DNA from: Eggerthellaceae bacterium
Lineage (GTDB): Bacteria > Actinomycetota > Coriobacteriia > Coriobacteriales > Eggerthellaceae
Assembly: GCA_017960005.1 (NCBI GenBank)
Contig: JAGCZM010000096.1
Location: 1-15,368, forward strand
Direction of reading: 5' to 3'
Length of the DNA: 15,368 bases
Shown here piece after piece: positions 1-8,206 of this stretch. Numbering within the stretch: position 1 is the stretch's first letter; each line of letters opens with the position of its first letter. The position numbers were made by a program, and so were the translations under genes. Below the pieces are notes generated by a model, which made no database searches, was not told the origin of the DNA, and was given only the letters and a program-made list of their open reading frames with translations.

Positions 1-217
1 ATACGGTTGTGTTGCCCTGCATCACGACCACGGTATAGGAGTCTTCCATGAGCTCTTCAACTTCGACGGAACCTTCTTCATTGGCCAGTGTTGTTTGATG
101 CACGGTTTGTCCGTTGGCGTTTCTGACATAAAGGGTCAAATTATCGTAGTGGAACTTGTAGTAGGAAACCGTCAGCAAGCCGTCGAGCAAATCGGCTGAT
201 GCTTCGAATATCGGTGT
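1..217 (-). repeat. Protein tandem repeat unit 3 (cut by window edge)
   Basis: Encodes residues 433-504. It opens with TPIFEASADLLDGLLTV, has YDNLTLYVRN in the middle and VEELMEDSYTVVVMQG near the end. The unit is incomplete at the window edge, so more copies may follow to the left. Confidence 0.8.
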
Positions 218-1513
218 CCATTCGGCCTCAACCGCGGAGGTGTAGATGGTTGTGCTGCCCTGCATGACAACCACCGTGTAGCTGTCTTCCATGAGCTCTT
301 CGACGTAGATGGGGCTTGCATCTTCTGGAAGCCTCGTCTCGAATACGGTTGCGTTTCCTTGTCCTCTGACGTAAAGCGTCAGAGCATCGTAACCGGACAT
401 GGAATAGGTAATCGTCATCAAGCCGTCCAGCAAATCGCCGTACGCCTCAAAGAAAGGCTTGTCTTGCGGCAATCGGGGTTCCACGGTAAACGAGTATATG
501 ATCCAACTTTCCTGAGTGACGGTTACGGTGTAGCTTTGCTCGTAGAGTTCATCGACGGTAATCGTGTGTTCTCCGGCGGAAAGCCCGGTCTCGTATACGA
601 CCTCGTTGTTTTCGCCTCTCACGGCAAGCATCAGGTTTTCGTATCCGTACATGTAGTAGTCGATGGTCAGCAAGCCGTCGAAAAGGTCACCCGATGCCTC
701 GAAGTAGGGTTTTTCTTCATGCCCTTCTTCGACGAGGGAGAATTGGGCAATGATGTTGTTCTTGTAACGGACGTACATGTTAAGCGGCGTATTGCTGTTG
801 GAAACATGCTCTATCGTAATCATGCAGGATTCGGTGTAGTCGTCGGCAAAGATCCTGTTGCCTTGCGAATCCTCGATTATGACGGTGTAAATCGAATCGA
901 TGTGTTCGACAAAGACTTCGGCCTGGACCATGCCGTGTTCCATAAAGCCCCAGATGGAGACATATATCGTCTCTTTTGCGGTGAAGAAGGTTCCCCGGTA
1001 AAGGACTTTTCCTTCTTGGGCCCAGTCGGTTACGGTCAAGGTATACATCGTATCCGGTTGCAACCCGGAAAACGTGATATAGCGGTTGCGCTTTTGGACA
1101 CTTTGTTCTTCGTCGATGAACTCTTCGTGCCACTCTTCGCCATATGTCGGATAAAACTCTTCTCCTTCTTCGTCGGTCAGCAGATACTCGATTTTTCCGT
1201 TTTCTTCATCGAAATCCACGAGGAAGGTGAGCTCGTTTCCGTTCTGGGCAAAAAGCCTGACGGTCTCGAAGGGTATGGTGGCTGCGGCAACTGTGATGAG
1301 GGTGGCAGAAGCTACTACCAAGAATGCATTGCTGATGGTTTTGGTTACGCCGCGGCGTTTTCTGACGGTGGTGGTCGGTTTTAATAGATCGTTTCCGTCC
1401 TTGCGCGGAGCCGAGTCTTGTGCGGGTTGCATGTTGGTATAGGTGAATACCTCTTGTGCGGCTCTTTCTTCTGCCGTGAAATATGACTCATTTGCGCGGA
1501 AGCTCTCTTGCAT
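1..1513 (-). CDS. Membrane-anchored extracellular protein with Fn3-like domain and tandem beta-rich repeats (partial)
   Basis: I do not recognise the family. The minus frame is open from an ATG at 1513 to the window edge (504 codons), so the C-terminus is missing. The start is fixed by an in-frame TAA four codons upstream and a good ribosome site, AAGAGG, five bases before it. Residues 1-55 are hydrophilic and end in a basic RKRRG patch. Residues about 57-80 form one hydrophobic segment, best read as an uncleaved anchor with the N-terminus inside. Residues about 90-182 look like a fibronectin type III domain, including FSGLQPDTMYTLTV. A further beta-rich stretch (183-267) precedes three related repeats starting at residues 268, 352 and 433. 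The exterior part is acidic and tyrosine-rich. A surface or adhesion role is inferred from architecture only. It is divergent from uraA; nothing links the two functionally. Confidence 0.8.
   Translation of the reverse strand, partial: MQESFRANESYFTAEERAAQEVFTYTNMQPAQDSAPRKDGNDLLKPTTTVRKRRGVTKTISNAFLVVASATLITVAAATIPFETVRLFAQNGNELTFLVDFDEENGKIEYLLTDEEGEEFYPTYGEEWHEEFIDEEQSVQKRNRYITFSGLQPDTMYTLTVTDWAQEGKVLYRGTFFTAKETIYVSIWGFMEHGMVQAEVFVEHIDSIYTVIIEDSQGNRIFADDYTESCMITIEHVSNSNTPLNMYVRYKNNIIAQFSLVEEGHEEKPYFEASGDLFDGLLTIDYYMYGYENLMLAVRGENNEVVYETGLSAGEHTITVDELYEQSYTVTVTQESWIIYSFTVEPRLPQDKPFFEAYGDLLDGLMTITYSMSGYDALTLYVRGQGNATVFETRLPEDASPIYVEELMEDSYTVVVMQGSTTIYTSAVEAEWTPIFEASADLLDGLLTVSYYKFHYDNLTLYVRNANGQTVHQTTLANEEGSVEVEELMEDSYTVVVMQGNTTV
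218..460 (-). repeat. Protein tandem repeat unit 2 (81 residues)
   Basis: Encodes residues 352-432. It opens with KPFFEAYGDLLDGLMTI, has YDALTLYVRG in the middle and VEELMEDSYTVVVMQG near its end. The terminal motif is almost identical to that of unit 3 in DNA as well as protein, which points to a fairly recent duplication. Confidence 0.8.
461..712 (-). repeat. Protein tandem repeat unit 1 (84 residues)
   Basis: Encodes residues 268-351 of the surface protein. It opens with KPYFEASGDLFDGLLTI, carries a YENLMLAVRG motif in the middle and ends with VDELYEQSYTVTVTQ. It is the most diverged of the three copies. The alternating hydrophobic pattern suggests a small beta-sandwich of immunoglobulin type, which is an inference. 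Confidence 0.75.
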
Positions 1514-1535
1514 GGCATCCTCTTATATCGCATGG

Positions 1536-1547
1536 ACGTGCGCACGT
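1536..1547. promoter_or_regulatory. 12-bp perfect palindrome ahead of the surface-protein gene
   Basis: ACGTGCGCACGT is self-complementary over all 12 bases. It lies 23 bp upstream of the ATG at 1513, where a promoter start or 5' leader would be. It may be an operator, but I know of no regulator that matches it and could not define a convincing -35/-10 pair around it. Confidence 0.3.
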
Positions 1548-1717
1548 GCGGGCATATATACGGCAAAAGGATATAAGGACTTGCGAATAACCTTCTTCGG
1601 AAATGTCGGTTTTCATAAAATAATTACGATGGACAGCCTCGTTTGATTCGCCGATGTATGCTCAATCGGCTCATATGTGGGCAGTTTGTAAGTTTGTTTG
1701 ATTCTCGTCGGTGAATT

Positions 1718-1732
1718 TTTCATGACATGAAA
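1718..1732. promoter_or_regulatory. Inverted repeat TTTCATG-A-CATGAAA upstream of uraA
   Basis: Two perfect 7-bp arms are separated by one base, centred about 75 bp before the uraA start. Size and symmetry suit a dimeric repressor or activator site. Position relative to uraA suggests control of that gene, but the promoter itself is not clear. Confidence 0.35.
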
Positions 1733-1749
1733 CAATACGCGCAGAAAAA

Positions 1750-1784
1750 CGAAGGTTATCCTTCGAAAGAAATCGTCGTCGATT
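1750..1784 (+). promoter_or_regulatory. Two small hairpins in the uraA leader
   Basis: Two back-to-back potential RNA stems precede the ribosome site. The first is CGAAGG-TTAT-CCTTCG (1750-1765) and the second is AATCG-TCGT-CGATT (1771-1784). Neither has a following T run, so they are not terminators. I see no PyrR-type binding sequence. They might affect translation or mRNA stability, but short stems can arise by chance. Confidence 0.3.
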
Positions 1785-1799
1785 GAAAGGAAGTCTTCC

Positions 1800-3194
1800 G
1801 TGGCCAAAGAAGAGAATAAGGTTGCCGTGGAAGAAGTTCAGGAAGGCATTTACGATGCCCGTACCATGGGTACCGGCAAGATGCTCGTTCTTGGTCTTCA
1901 GCACATGTTTGCCATGTTCGGCGCAACCATTTTGGTTCCCGTTTTGACCGGTTTGGACATTGCCGCAACGCTTTTGTTCGCCGGCCTGGGTACGCTGTTG
2001 TTCCATTTGATCACCAAAGGTAAAGTCCCGGTATTCTTGGGTTCGTCCTTTACCTTCCTGGCAGGCTATTTCGCAATCGCCCCCAACGGCGAAGCGAACC
2101 TGCTGCCCTACGCATGCCTCGGTGTCGCATGCGCCGGTTTGCTTTATTTGGTCCTGAGTTTGCTTGTCAAGCTCTTCGGCGTCAATAAAGTGATCCGTTT
2201 CTTCCCGCCGGTCGTTACCGGCCCCATCGTCATCGCTATCGGCCTGACTTTGGCCTCCAGCGCCATCGACAACTGCCAGAGCAACTGGTGGATTGCCATC
2301 TTGGCCGTGGTCACCATCATCGTGTTCAGTATCTGGGCCAAAGGCATGTTCAAGATCATCCCGATTTTGATGGGCGTCATCGTTGCCTATGTCGCCGCCG
2401 CGATATTCGGTTTGGTTGATTGGTCCGGCGTCGAGAGTGCCGCATGGATCGGTTTGCCGGTCGATTGGGGCAGAACAGTCTTTGCTCTCGGCGGAGAGGA
2501 CTTCGATGCCGGTTTGGCATTGACCGCCATTATCACCATCATGCCCATCGCTCTTGCGACCATGGTCGAGCACATCGGCGACATCTGCGCCATCAGCTCC
2601 ACCTGCAAGCGCGATTACCTCAAAGAGCCCGGTTTGCACCGCACCCTTTTGGGCGACGGTCTTGCCACCGTTTTGGCTTCTTTGTTCGGCGCTCCCGCCA
2701 ACACCACCTATGGTGAGAACACCGGCGTTTTGGCGCTGACCCGCGTATTCGATCCGCGCGTCATCCGCATCGCCGCGATATTTGCCGTTTTGTTCAGTTT
2801 CTGCCCGAAGTTTGCCGCCATCATCGGTGCCATGCCCGCATGTGTCATCGGCGGTGTTTCCTTGGTCCTCTACGGCATGATCTCCGCCGTCGGTGTTCGC
2901 AACCTTATCGAGAACCAGGTCGACTTCACCAAGAGTCGCAACGTTTTGATTGCCGCTTTGATCCTGTGCTTGAGCATCGGTGTCAAGTACTGTGCCGCGG
3001 GTGCCATCTACATCAACTTCCCGGACATTACCATCATGCTCACCGGTTTGGCAATCGGCGCATTGGTCGGCATCGTCGTCAATGCCATCCTCCCGGGCAA
3101 GGATTACGATTTTGATAAGCGTGTCGAATCCGGTTCGCTGTCTTCGGCAGGAACGCTTTCTCTCAATACGCAAACGGAATCCACGACCAAATAA
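1800..3194 (+). CDS. uraA: Uracil/xanthine permease (NCS2 family)
   Basis: Inner-membrane transporter that imports uracil, probably with protons, for pyrimidine salvage. At 464 residues it is slightly longer than E. coli UraA, with extra polar residues at both ends. Family hallmarks are LQHMFAMFGATILVP (32-46), MVEHIG with the substrate-binding Glu at 257, and NTTYGENTGV (301-310) with the second binding Glu at 306. GGVSLVLYGMISAVGVRNLI (351-370) is also typical. Many hydrophobic segments suit the 14-helix fold. The start is GTG, supported by AAAGGAAG six bases upstream; no better ATG exists. It is transcribed alone and ends at a strong terminator. Uracil is the most likely substrate from the close UraA match, but other NCS2 members carry xanthine or urate. 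Confidence 0.93.
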   Translation: MAKEENKVAVEEVQEGIYDARTMGTGKMLVLGLQHMFAMFGATILVPVLTGLDIAATLLFAGLGTLLFHLITKGKVPVFLGSSFTFLAGYFAIAPNGEANLLPYACLGVACAGLLYLVLSLLVKLFGVNKVIRFFPPVVTGPIVIAIGLTLASSAIDNCQSNWWIAILAVVTIIVFSIWAKGMFKIIPILMGVIVAYVAAAIFGLVDWSGVESAAWIGLPVDWGRTVFALGGEDFDAGLALTAIITIMPIALATMVEHIGDICAISSTCKRDYLKEPGLHRTLLGDGLATVLASLFGAPANTTYGENTGVLALTRVFDPRVIRIAAIFAVLFSFCPKFAAIIGAMPACVIGGVSLVLYGMISAVGVRNLIENQVDFTKSRNVLIAALILCLSIGVKYCAAGAIYINFPDITIMLTGLAIGALVGIVVNAILPGKDYDFDKRVESGSLSSAGTLSLNTQTESTTK

Positions 3195-3223
3195 CAACGC
3201 GGATTTTTGTCTCGGATTAAACG

Positions 3224-3260
3224 ACGGACCCGCTTAACGGCGGGTCCGTTTGTTTTGTTT
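3224..3260 (+). terminator. Intrinsic terminator of uraA
   Basis: A perfect 10-bp GC-rich stem, ACGGACCCGC (3224-3233) with GCGGGTCCGT (3240-3249), encloses a six-base loop. It is followed by TTTGTTTTGTTT. It lies 30 bp after the uraA stop and insulates the downstream ABC-F gene from uraA transcription. Confidence 0.92.
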
Positions 3261-3263
3261 CGA

Positions 3264-3269
3264 TATAAT
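3264..3269 (+). promoter_or_regulatory. Consensus -10 box for a leaderless ABC-F transcript
   Basis: TATAAT is a perfect -10 hexamer whose last base is eight bases before the ABC-F ATG. Transcription from it would begin at or next to the start codon. No recognisable -35 exists, because that position falls in the 3' arm of the uraA terminator. No purine-rich ribosome site lies in the 25 bases before the ATG. Confidence 0.5.
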
Positions 3270-3277
3270 CCCTTCTC

Positions 3278-5341
3278 ATGATTTTGCAACTTCAACATGT
3301 GGTCAAAAGCTTCGGCATGAGGGTGCTATTTCAAGACGTTACCCTCAAACTTGAGCAATTCGATCGTTTGGCTTTATGCGGTCCAAACGGCGCGGGCAAA
3401 ACCACTTTGCTCAACTGCATCTCGGGCATTGACGATCCCGATGAAGGAAGCATCGTATTGGCAAAAGGTGCCCGTATCGGGTATCTGCGACAAAGCGCCA
3501 TCGAGATGCCGAACCGTCCCGTATTCGAAGAAGTCATATCCTCCCAAACCGAAATCCTTGAAGCCGAGCGCCGTTTGAGACAGCTCGAAGAAGAGCTCGG
3601 AAACAATCCGGATGAGGCGGCTCTTGCCGCATGCGGCAGAGCACGCGATATTTACGAATCCTTGGGCGGATATGTCCTCGAATCAAACGTCAAAAGCGTG
3701 CTGTTCGGACTCGGGTTTAAAGAAAAAGACCTGTTCAGAAGCACCGAGGAGTTCTCCGGGGGATGGCAGATGCGCATTGCCTTGGCTAAGCTTTTGATTC
3801 GCCAGCCCGAAGTTTTGCTGTTGGACGAGCCCACCAATCATCTCGATTTGGAAAGCGTCAAATGGCTTGAGGGCTTTCTGAGGGGTTATCAGGGAAGCAT
3901 CATCGTCGTAAGCCACGACCGTGCGTTCATGGACGCCATGGTCGACAGGGTTGCCGAGATAGACAACGGCAAAATCATCGTTTACAAAGGCAATTACTCG
4001 GCATATCTCAAACAGCGTGAAGAGAGACTTTTGCATCTTTATGCCGCTTACGAAAAGCAAACCGAAGAAATAGCCCATATGGAAGCGTTCATCGAGAAGT
4101 TTCGATATAAAGCGACAAAAGCAAAGCAGGTTCAAGACCGTATCCGCAAGCTCGAAAAAATACAGCGTATCGTTTTGCCCGACGAGAAAAAGACAGTCAA
4201 GTTTAAGTTTGCACAGCCTCCCAGAACAGGTGATATGGTGGTGCGGGGCACAGGTCTTTGCAAGTCATACGAGGTTTTGGAAAAAGACGGCAGCCACGGC
4301 AAAATCGTCGTTTACAAAAATGCGGATTTCACATTGTATCGGGGAGACAAGGTCGCCTTCGTCGGTCCCAACGGTGCCGGCAAATCCACGCTTCTCAAGA
4401 TGCTGGCCGGCGTGCTTATGCCCGATTCCGGTACGGTGGAATACGGTGTCCATGTCACCAAAACCTATTATGCCCAGCATCAACTCGAGCAACTTCATCC
4501 CGGAAACACGGTGTTTGAGGAGCTCGACGGGGTGGCACCGGGTTGGACCATATCGCAGGTGCGTTCACTATTGGGTGCGTTTTCGTTTTCCGGGGAGGAT
4601 GTTGACAAGAGGGTAAGCGTGCTTTCCGGCGGAGAGAAAAGCCGTCTTGCTTTGGCCAAGATGTTGGTGGCTCCCACGCCGCTGCTGTGTTTGGATGAGC
4701 CCACCAACCACCTCGATATCGCCAGTGCCGATATCCTCGAGCAGGCACTCAAGCAGTTCACCGGCAGTATTTTGCTCATCACGCATGATCGTCATCTCAT
4801 CAGGTCGGTCGCAAACCGTATTGTCGAGATTGATGCCGGAAACATCACCGTATACGATGGTGATTACGATTATTACCTGTACAAGACCGGCCGTTTGGAG
4901 GAGCTCGAGCGTCTCGGGGGAGACGTGCGCGGCGGCAAGGCGGTGTCCGGCGCCCAAGGCGAAAAGCCCGCTCCACCCGGTCAAACAACCTTTGTAATCA
5001 ACAATCATCGTTCGTTTTCCGAAGAGCAAAACGCTTCCAAGAGCACTTACAAAACCAAGGAGCAAAAAAGAAAAGAAGCTGAAGCGCGCAATCGAGTGTA
5101 TGCCAAATACAAAGCGCAAAGAAACCGCATCGCCGAACTCGAAAAGCAGCTTGAATCCGACAACAAGCGTATGGAAGAAGTACTCGCGCTTTTGTCCGAT
5201 CCCGATTTTTATATCAACGAGGCATCCTCAAGCGACATGGTGGCAGAGCATGCCAAACTCAAACTCCGTATCGCATCCGCAGAAGAAGAATGGCTGTATT
5301 TGTCTTCGCTTTTGGAAGACGAGATGAAAAAGGAATCTTAA
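3278..5341 (+). CDS. ABC-F family ATPase (YdiF/Uup-like)
   Basis: Soluble tandem-ATPase protein of the ABC-F class, which acts on ribosomes rather than in transport; no membrane segments are present. The first domain has Walker [10 protein letters not shown] (35-43), signature FSGGWQMR (159-166) and Walker [12 protein letters not shown] (180-190). The second has GPNGAGKST (363-371), LSGGEKSR (449-456) and [11 protein letters not shown] (470-480). The charged helical linker (about 240-310) is where ABC-F proteins contact P-site tRNA. A lysine/glutamate-rich C-terminal region (about 585-685) predicts a coiled coil, as in Uup and YdiF. Residues 550-575 are a Gly/Pro-rich spacer. The start codon has no ribosome site and sits just after a -10 box, so translation is probably leaderless. 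It may support translation or ribosome quality control; a resistance role cannot be told from sequence. Confidence 0.9.
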   Translation: MILQLQHVVKSFGMRVLFQDVTLKLEQFDRLALCGPNGAGKTTLLNCISGIDDPDEGSIVLAKGARIGYLRQSAIEMPNRPVFEEVISSQTEILEAERRLRQLEEELGNNPDEAALAACGRARDIYESLGGYVLESNVKSVLFGLGFKEKDLFRSTEEFSGGWQMRIALAKLLIRQPEVLLLDEPTNHLDLESVKWLEGFLRGYQGSIIVVSHDRAFMDAMVDRVAEIDNGKIIVYKGNYSAYLKQREERLLHLYAAYEKQTEEIAHMEAFIEKFRYKATKAKQVQDRIRKLEKIQRIVLPDEKKTVKFKFAQPPRTGDMVVRGTGLCKSYEVLEKDGSHGKIVVYKNADFTLYRGDKVAFVGPNGAGKSTLLKMLAGVLMPDSGTVEYGVHVTKTYYAQHQLEQLHPGNTVFEELDGVAPGWTISQVRSLLGAFSFSGEDVDKRVSVLSGGEKSRLALAKMLVAPTPLLCLDEPTNHLDIASADILEQALKQFTGSILLITHDRHLIRSVANRIVEIDAGNITVYDGDYDYYLYKTGRLEELERLGGDVRGGKAVSGAQGEKPAPPGQTTFVINNHRSFSEEQNASKSTYKTKEQKRKEAEARNRVYAKYKAQRNRIAELEKQLESDNKRMEEVLALLSDPDFYINEASSSDMVAEHAKLKLRIASAEEEWLYLSSLLEDEMKKES

Positions 5342-5821
5342 ATGCCAACCGATACTTCAAAACTCAACATCGTATTGATAGAGCCCGAGATTCCCCAAAA
5401 CACGGGCAACATCGCACGCACCTGCGCATGCATCGGCGCCCGTTTGCATTTGATAGAGCCCATGGGGTTCAGATTGAGTGACAAAAACCTTTCCCGTAGC
5501 GGTTGCGACTATTGGGACAAAGTCGAAATCGTTCGCTGGTCTTGCGTCGGGGAGTTTTTCGGGAAGCACGGAGAAGACGAGTTGCATCTGTTTACCGGTA
5601 AAAGCAAAAAGGCGTATACGGATGTTTCGTATTCTCCGAATTGTTATTTGGTGTTCGGTAAAGAAAGCGCCGGCATCGACGAAGAGATACTGCAAAAATA
5701 CGCATCATGCTGCGTGCGCATACCGATGCTTGGCAATCTGCGCAGCTTAAACCTCTCGAACGCGGTTGCCGTCGGCGCATACGAGGCCCTTCGCCAAAAT
5801 TCCTTTGGCGAATTGGTGTAG
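5342..5821 (+). CDS. trmL: tRNA (cytidine/uridine-2'-O-)-methyltransferase TrmL
   Basis: SPOUT-class methyltransferase that 2'-O-methylates the wobble base (position 34) of certain leucine tRNAs using S-adenosylmethionine. The 159-residue length matches TrmL, which is a single SPOUT domain. The three knot motifs are visible: PQNTGNIART (18-27) with the conserved Asn and Arg, VFGKESAGI (104-112) and IPMLGNLRSLNLSNAVAV (127-144). The ATG follows the ABC-F stop with no gap, and AAGGA inside the end of that gene serves as ribosome site. The two genes are therefore almost certainly co-transcribed and translationally coupled. Specificity for position 34 is inferred from the family. Confidence 0.93.
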   Translation: MPTDTSKLNIVLIEPEIPQNTGNIARTCACIGARLHLIEPMGFRLSDKNLSRSGCDYWDKVEIVRWSCVGEFFGKHGEDELHLFTGKSKKAYTDVSYSPNCYLVFGKESAGIDEEILQKYASCCVRIPMLGNLRSLNLSNAVAVGAYEALRQNSFGELV

Positions 5822-5868
5822 GTTATCTTCGTTTCATGCGCATCAATTAAAATACGTACGTCATACAA

Positions 5869-5897
5869 AAGGGCAGGGGCATCATTGCCCTTGCTTT
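5869..5897 (+). terminator. Possible weak terminator after trmL
   Basis: AAGGGCA (5869-5875) pairs with TGCCCTT (5886-5892) around a ten-base loop, followed by GCTTT. The stem is only 7 bp and the T run is short and interrupted, so termination may be partial. The rest of the 95-bp gap (5822-5916) shows no other clear element. Confidence 0.4.
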
Positions 5898-5916
5898 TCA
5901 CGCATAGGGAAAACAC

Positions 5917-6597
5917 ATGACCTGGGAAACCTTACTGATATACGCAATCGAGATTTTATGCTTTATTCCGGCATTGGTGCTGCATGAGGTCGCCCACGGT
6001 TATGTGGCTTACAAATTGGGCGATCCCACCGCAAAAAGCTCGGGTCGTTTGAGCTTAAACCCCATCAAGCATATCGATATATTCGGAACGGTCATCCTGC
6101 CGCTCGGTTTGATGCTGATGGGAGGTCCGATATTCGGATACGCAAAGCCCGTTCCGTATAATCCGGTGTATTTCAAAAACATCAGGCGGGACGACTTTTT
6201 GGTCGGCATTGCCGGTCCGCTGACCAATCTGGCGCTGGCGCTGTTTGCCGCGCTTTTGCAATGGCTTATCTACCGACTTTTCTTCGATGCGGTCATAAGC
6301 AGCGTCTTTATGCAATACGTCTTTTTCATCGTGCTGCCTTATTTTGCCATCATCAATCTGTTCTTGATGTTTTTCAATCTGCTGCCCATTCCGCCGCTTG
6401 ACGGAAGCAGCATTTTCGCACTGCTGTTGCCAATCAAATATTTGCCTCAGTACTATCGTGTTCAGCAATATGCTTTGCCGATCTTTTTGGTGCTGATGCT
6501 GGTGGTACCTTATGTGTTTTCGTTCAGTCCCATCGGGTGGTATCTCGATGCGACGGCGGGCCAGATATCTCAATGGATCATGGTGTTTTCTTTGTAA
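5917..6597 (+). CDS. Site-2 protease family (M50) intramembrane metalloprotease
   Basis: Predicted polytopic zinc protease of 226 residues that would cut substrates within the membrane. The zinc motif HEVAH is at 23-27 inside the first hydrophobic helix. The third ligand motif NLLPIPPLDG is at 154-163, with Asp 162 as the expected ligand. A central GIAGPLTNLALALF segment (98-111) is also typical of the short M50 subgroup. No PDZ or CBS domain is present, so it is not RseP or SpoIVFB type. AGGGA lies seven bases before the ATG. It sits directly upstream of scpA, an arrangement common in Gram-positive genomes. The natural substrate cannot be told. Confidence 0.88.
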   Translation: MTWETLLIYAIEILCFIPALVLHEVAHGYVAYKLGDPTAKSSGRLSLNPIKHIDIFGTVILPLGLMLMGGPIFGYAKPVPYNPVYFKNIRRDDFLVGIAGPLTNLALALFAALLQWLIYRLFFDAVISSVFMQYVFFIVLPYFAIINLFLMFFNLLPIPPLDGSSIFALLLPIKYLPQYYRVQQYALPIFLVLMLVVPYVFSFSPIGWYLDATAGQISQWIMVFSL

Positions 6598-6613
6598 AAG
6601 GATTCGATAAACG

Positions 6614-7399
6614 GTGTCTTTGCGTGTCAAAACAGAAAGCTTCGAAGGTCCTTTCGACCTGCTGTTGGAGTTGGTGAGCCGCCAAAAAGTCGACATCGGC
6701 TCCATCGCCATCGCTCAAATAGCCGATCAGTATCTCGAAGAGATTTCCCGTATGGAGATGCTCGATTTGGATGTGGCGGGAGATTTTCTGGTCGTCGCAT
6801 CCACCTTACTCGAAATCAAAGCACAAAGCCTGCTCCCCAAGCCTCTGGACGAGCTTGAGACAGAGCTTGCCGAGTTAAACCCCAACGATGCCCGAGCAAT
6901 CCTCATCGAGCGGTTGCTTGCTTACAAGCAATACAAAAACGCAGCCGCACATTTCGCCGATTGCGCGCAAGCGTGGTCAAAGCTTCACGGGCGTCCTTTC
7001 GGGCCCGATGAGTCTTTTGCCGAAGTAATGCCCGATTATTTGGCCGATGTCACCTTGGATTCGCTTGCGCTTACCTGTGCGCAATTGATGGCGCGCAAAG
7101 AGGTCTTTTTGCTCGAGTCCGAGCATATCGCCGCCAAGCCCATCCCCGTCGAGATGCATGTGCGTGCGATACATCAGCGTCTCAAAAACAAGAAAAACGT
7201 CATGTTTTCCGAACTGCTGGCCAAAGACACGCCCATCGCGGTGGTCGTGGTGACGTTTTTGGCGGTATTGGAACTCTACAAACGCGGTATGGTCAAGGTG
7301 GAGCAAAAGAAAAACTTCGGCGATATCAAAATCAGCTATATCGAGGGGTCGGGCGATCTGAGCTTTGAGGGCGAAGATGCGCTTACCTCTTTCGAATGA
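6614..7399 (+). CDS. scpA: Segregation and condensation protein A
   Basis: Kleisin subunit of the bacterial SMC-ScpAB complex, which bridges the SMC heads and helps organise and segregate the chromosome. The N-terminal kleisin motif FEGPFDLLLELV is at 10-21, followed by a helix reading LDLDVAGDFLVVASTLLEIK that contacts the SMC coiled coil. The C-terminal part from about residue 195 forms the winged helix for the SMC cap. The length of 261 matches the family. The start is taken as GTG at 6614. AAAAGGA lies 11 bases upstream, slightly far, so the TTG two codons on is an alternative. The gap to the protease gene is 16 bp and the gene precedes scpB. Confidence 0.94.
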   Translation: MSLRVKTESFEGPFDLLLELVSRQKVDIGSIAIAQIADQYLEEISRMEMLDLDVAGDFLVVASTLLEIKAQSLLPKPLDELETELAELNPNDARAILIERLLAYKQYKNAAAHFADCAQAWSKLHGRPFGPDESFAEVMPDYLADVTLDSLALTCAQLMARKEVFLLESEHIAAKPIPVEMHVRAIHQRLKNKKNVMFSELLAKDTPIAVVVVTFLAVLELYKRGMVKVEQKKNFGDIKISYIEGSGDLSFEGEDALTSFE

Positions 7400-7424
7400 T
7401 TCCTCTCGAAAGGTCGCAACCGAC

Positions 7425-8198
7425 ATGAACAAATTCGAAACGCAAAACGAACTGATGGGGGCCTTGGAGGCCATGTTGTTTGTCAACGACGATCCGGTCG
7501 GCTCCCTCAAACTCGCGGAAATCCTCAATGCAAGTGTCGAGGAGGTCGAATCGGCACTTGCGGCTCTTGCCCAAGACTACAATGCCCGCAAATCCGGTTT
7601 GACGCTCAAGCGGGTTGCCGGCGGTTGGAAACTGTATACCCGCGAGGCCTATCACGACATCGTGCAAAACTACGTCATCAGCTGGGATACCCGGCGTATG
7701 ACCCAGGCCGCCATAGAGGTATTGGCCATCATCGCTTACAACCAGCCCATCACCAGGCTCGGAATCTCTTCAATCCGCGGCGTTATTTCCGACAGTTCGG
7801 TCGTTACCTTGATGGAAAAGGGATTCGTCCGCGAAATCGGCGTTGCACAAACACCCGGCAATCCCGTTTTGTACGGTACGACCAGGGCTTTCTTGGAGAA
7901 GTTCGGTCTGGCATCGCTTGAGGAGTTGCCCGAGTTGACCCAGTTTGCACCCGATGAGGAATCCAAGAAACTTATCATGTCGCGCCTCGGTGCCAAAACC
8001 GGATACTACGCCGATGAGGAAGGCGTCTCCGAAGAGTCGCAGGAGCGATTGCTCGAGCGCGTGCGTTTGGATGAGGATGAAGAGCGCGAAGCGGTGTCGT
8101 CTGCTCTCGGCGCATTTGCCTCTGCGGTATTCGGCACCGTGGAAAAGATAAACTTCGACGAACTGTCTTTCGATAACGTCAACACCGAGGAAGAATAA
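7425..8198 (+). CDS. scpB: Segregation and condensation protein B
   Basis: Partner of ScpA; a dimer of double winged-helix subunits that clamps the ScpA middle region in the SMC complex. The N-terminal helix LMGALEAMLFVNDDPV (10-25) and the second-domain motifs AIIAYNQPITR (101-111) and SIRGVISDSSV (116-126) are typical. VLYGTTRAFLEKFGLASLEE follows at 148-167. I chose ATG 7425 because the protein then begins as family members do. A longer frame from 7365 would overlap the end of scpA and has no ribosome site. Residues about 197-257 are a strongly acidic tail beyond the usual core, as often seen in ScpB. It is 25 bp after scpA. Confidence 0.93.
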   Translation: MNKFETQNELMGALEAMLFVNDDPVGSLKLAEILNASVEEVESALAALAQDYNARKSGLTLKRVAGGWKLYTREAYHDIVQNYVISWDTRRMTQAAIEVLAIIAYNQPITRLGISSIRGVISDSSVVTLMEKGFVREIGVAQTPGNPVLYGTTRAFLEKFGLASLEELPELTQFAPDEESKKLIMSRLGAKTGYYADEEGVSEESQERLLERVRLDEDEEREAVSSALGAFASAVFGTVEKINFDELSFDNVNTEEE

Positions 8199-8206
8199 GC
8201 ATATCC

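Noticed and set aside
359..1384. 341-codon open frame on the plus strand at the left end
   Set aside because: It is antisense to the surface-protein gene, which has a ribosome site, an anchor, repeats and conserved repeat motifs at protein level. The plus frame starts arbitrarily and has none of these.
1671..3197. 508-codon open frame on the minus strand opposite uraA
   Set aside because: It lies opposite a clearly conserved permease. Its product is dominated by Asp, Gly, Gln and Thr, as expected from the complement of hydrophobic codons, and shows no domain. It is a by-product of codon bias.
6055..6711. 218-codon minus-strand frame across the M50 protease and scpA
   Set aside because: It crosses two conserved genes on the opposite strand, with a Gln/Arg/His-rich composition typical of a shadow frame.
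7365..7424. Earlier start for scpB overlapping scpA
   Set aside because: It adds 20 residues unlike ScpB N-termini and lacks a ribosome site; ATG 7425 fits the family.
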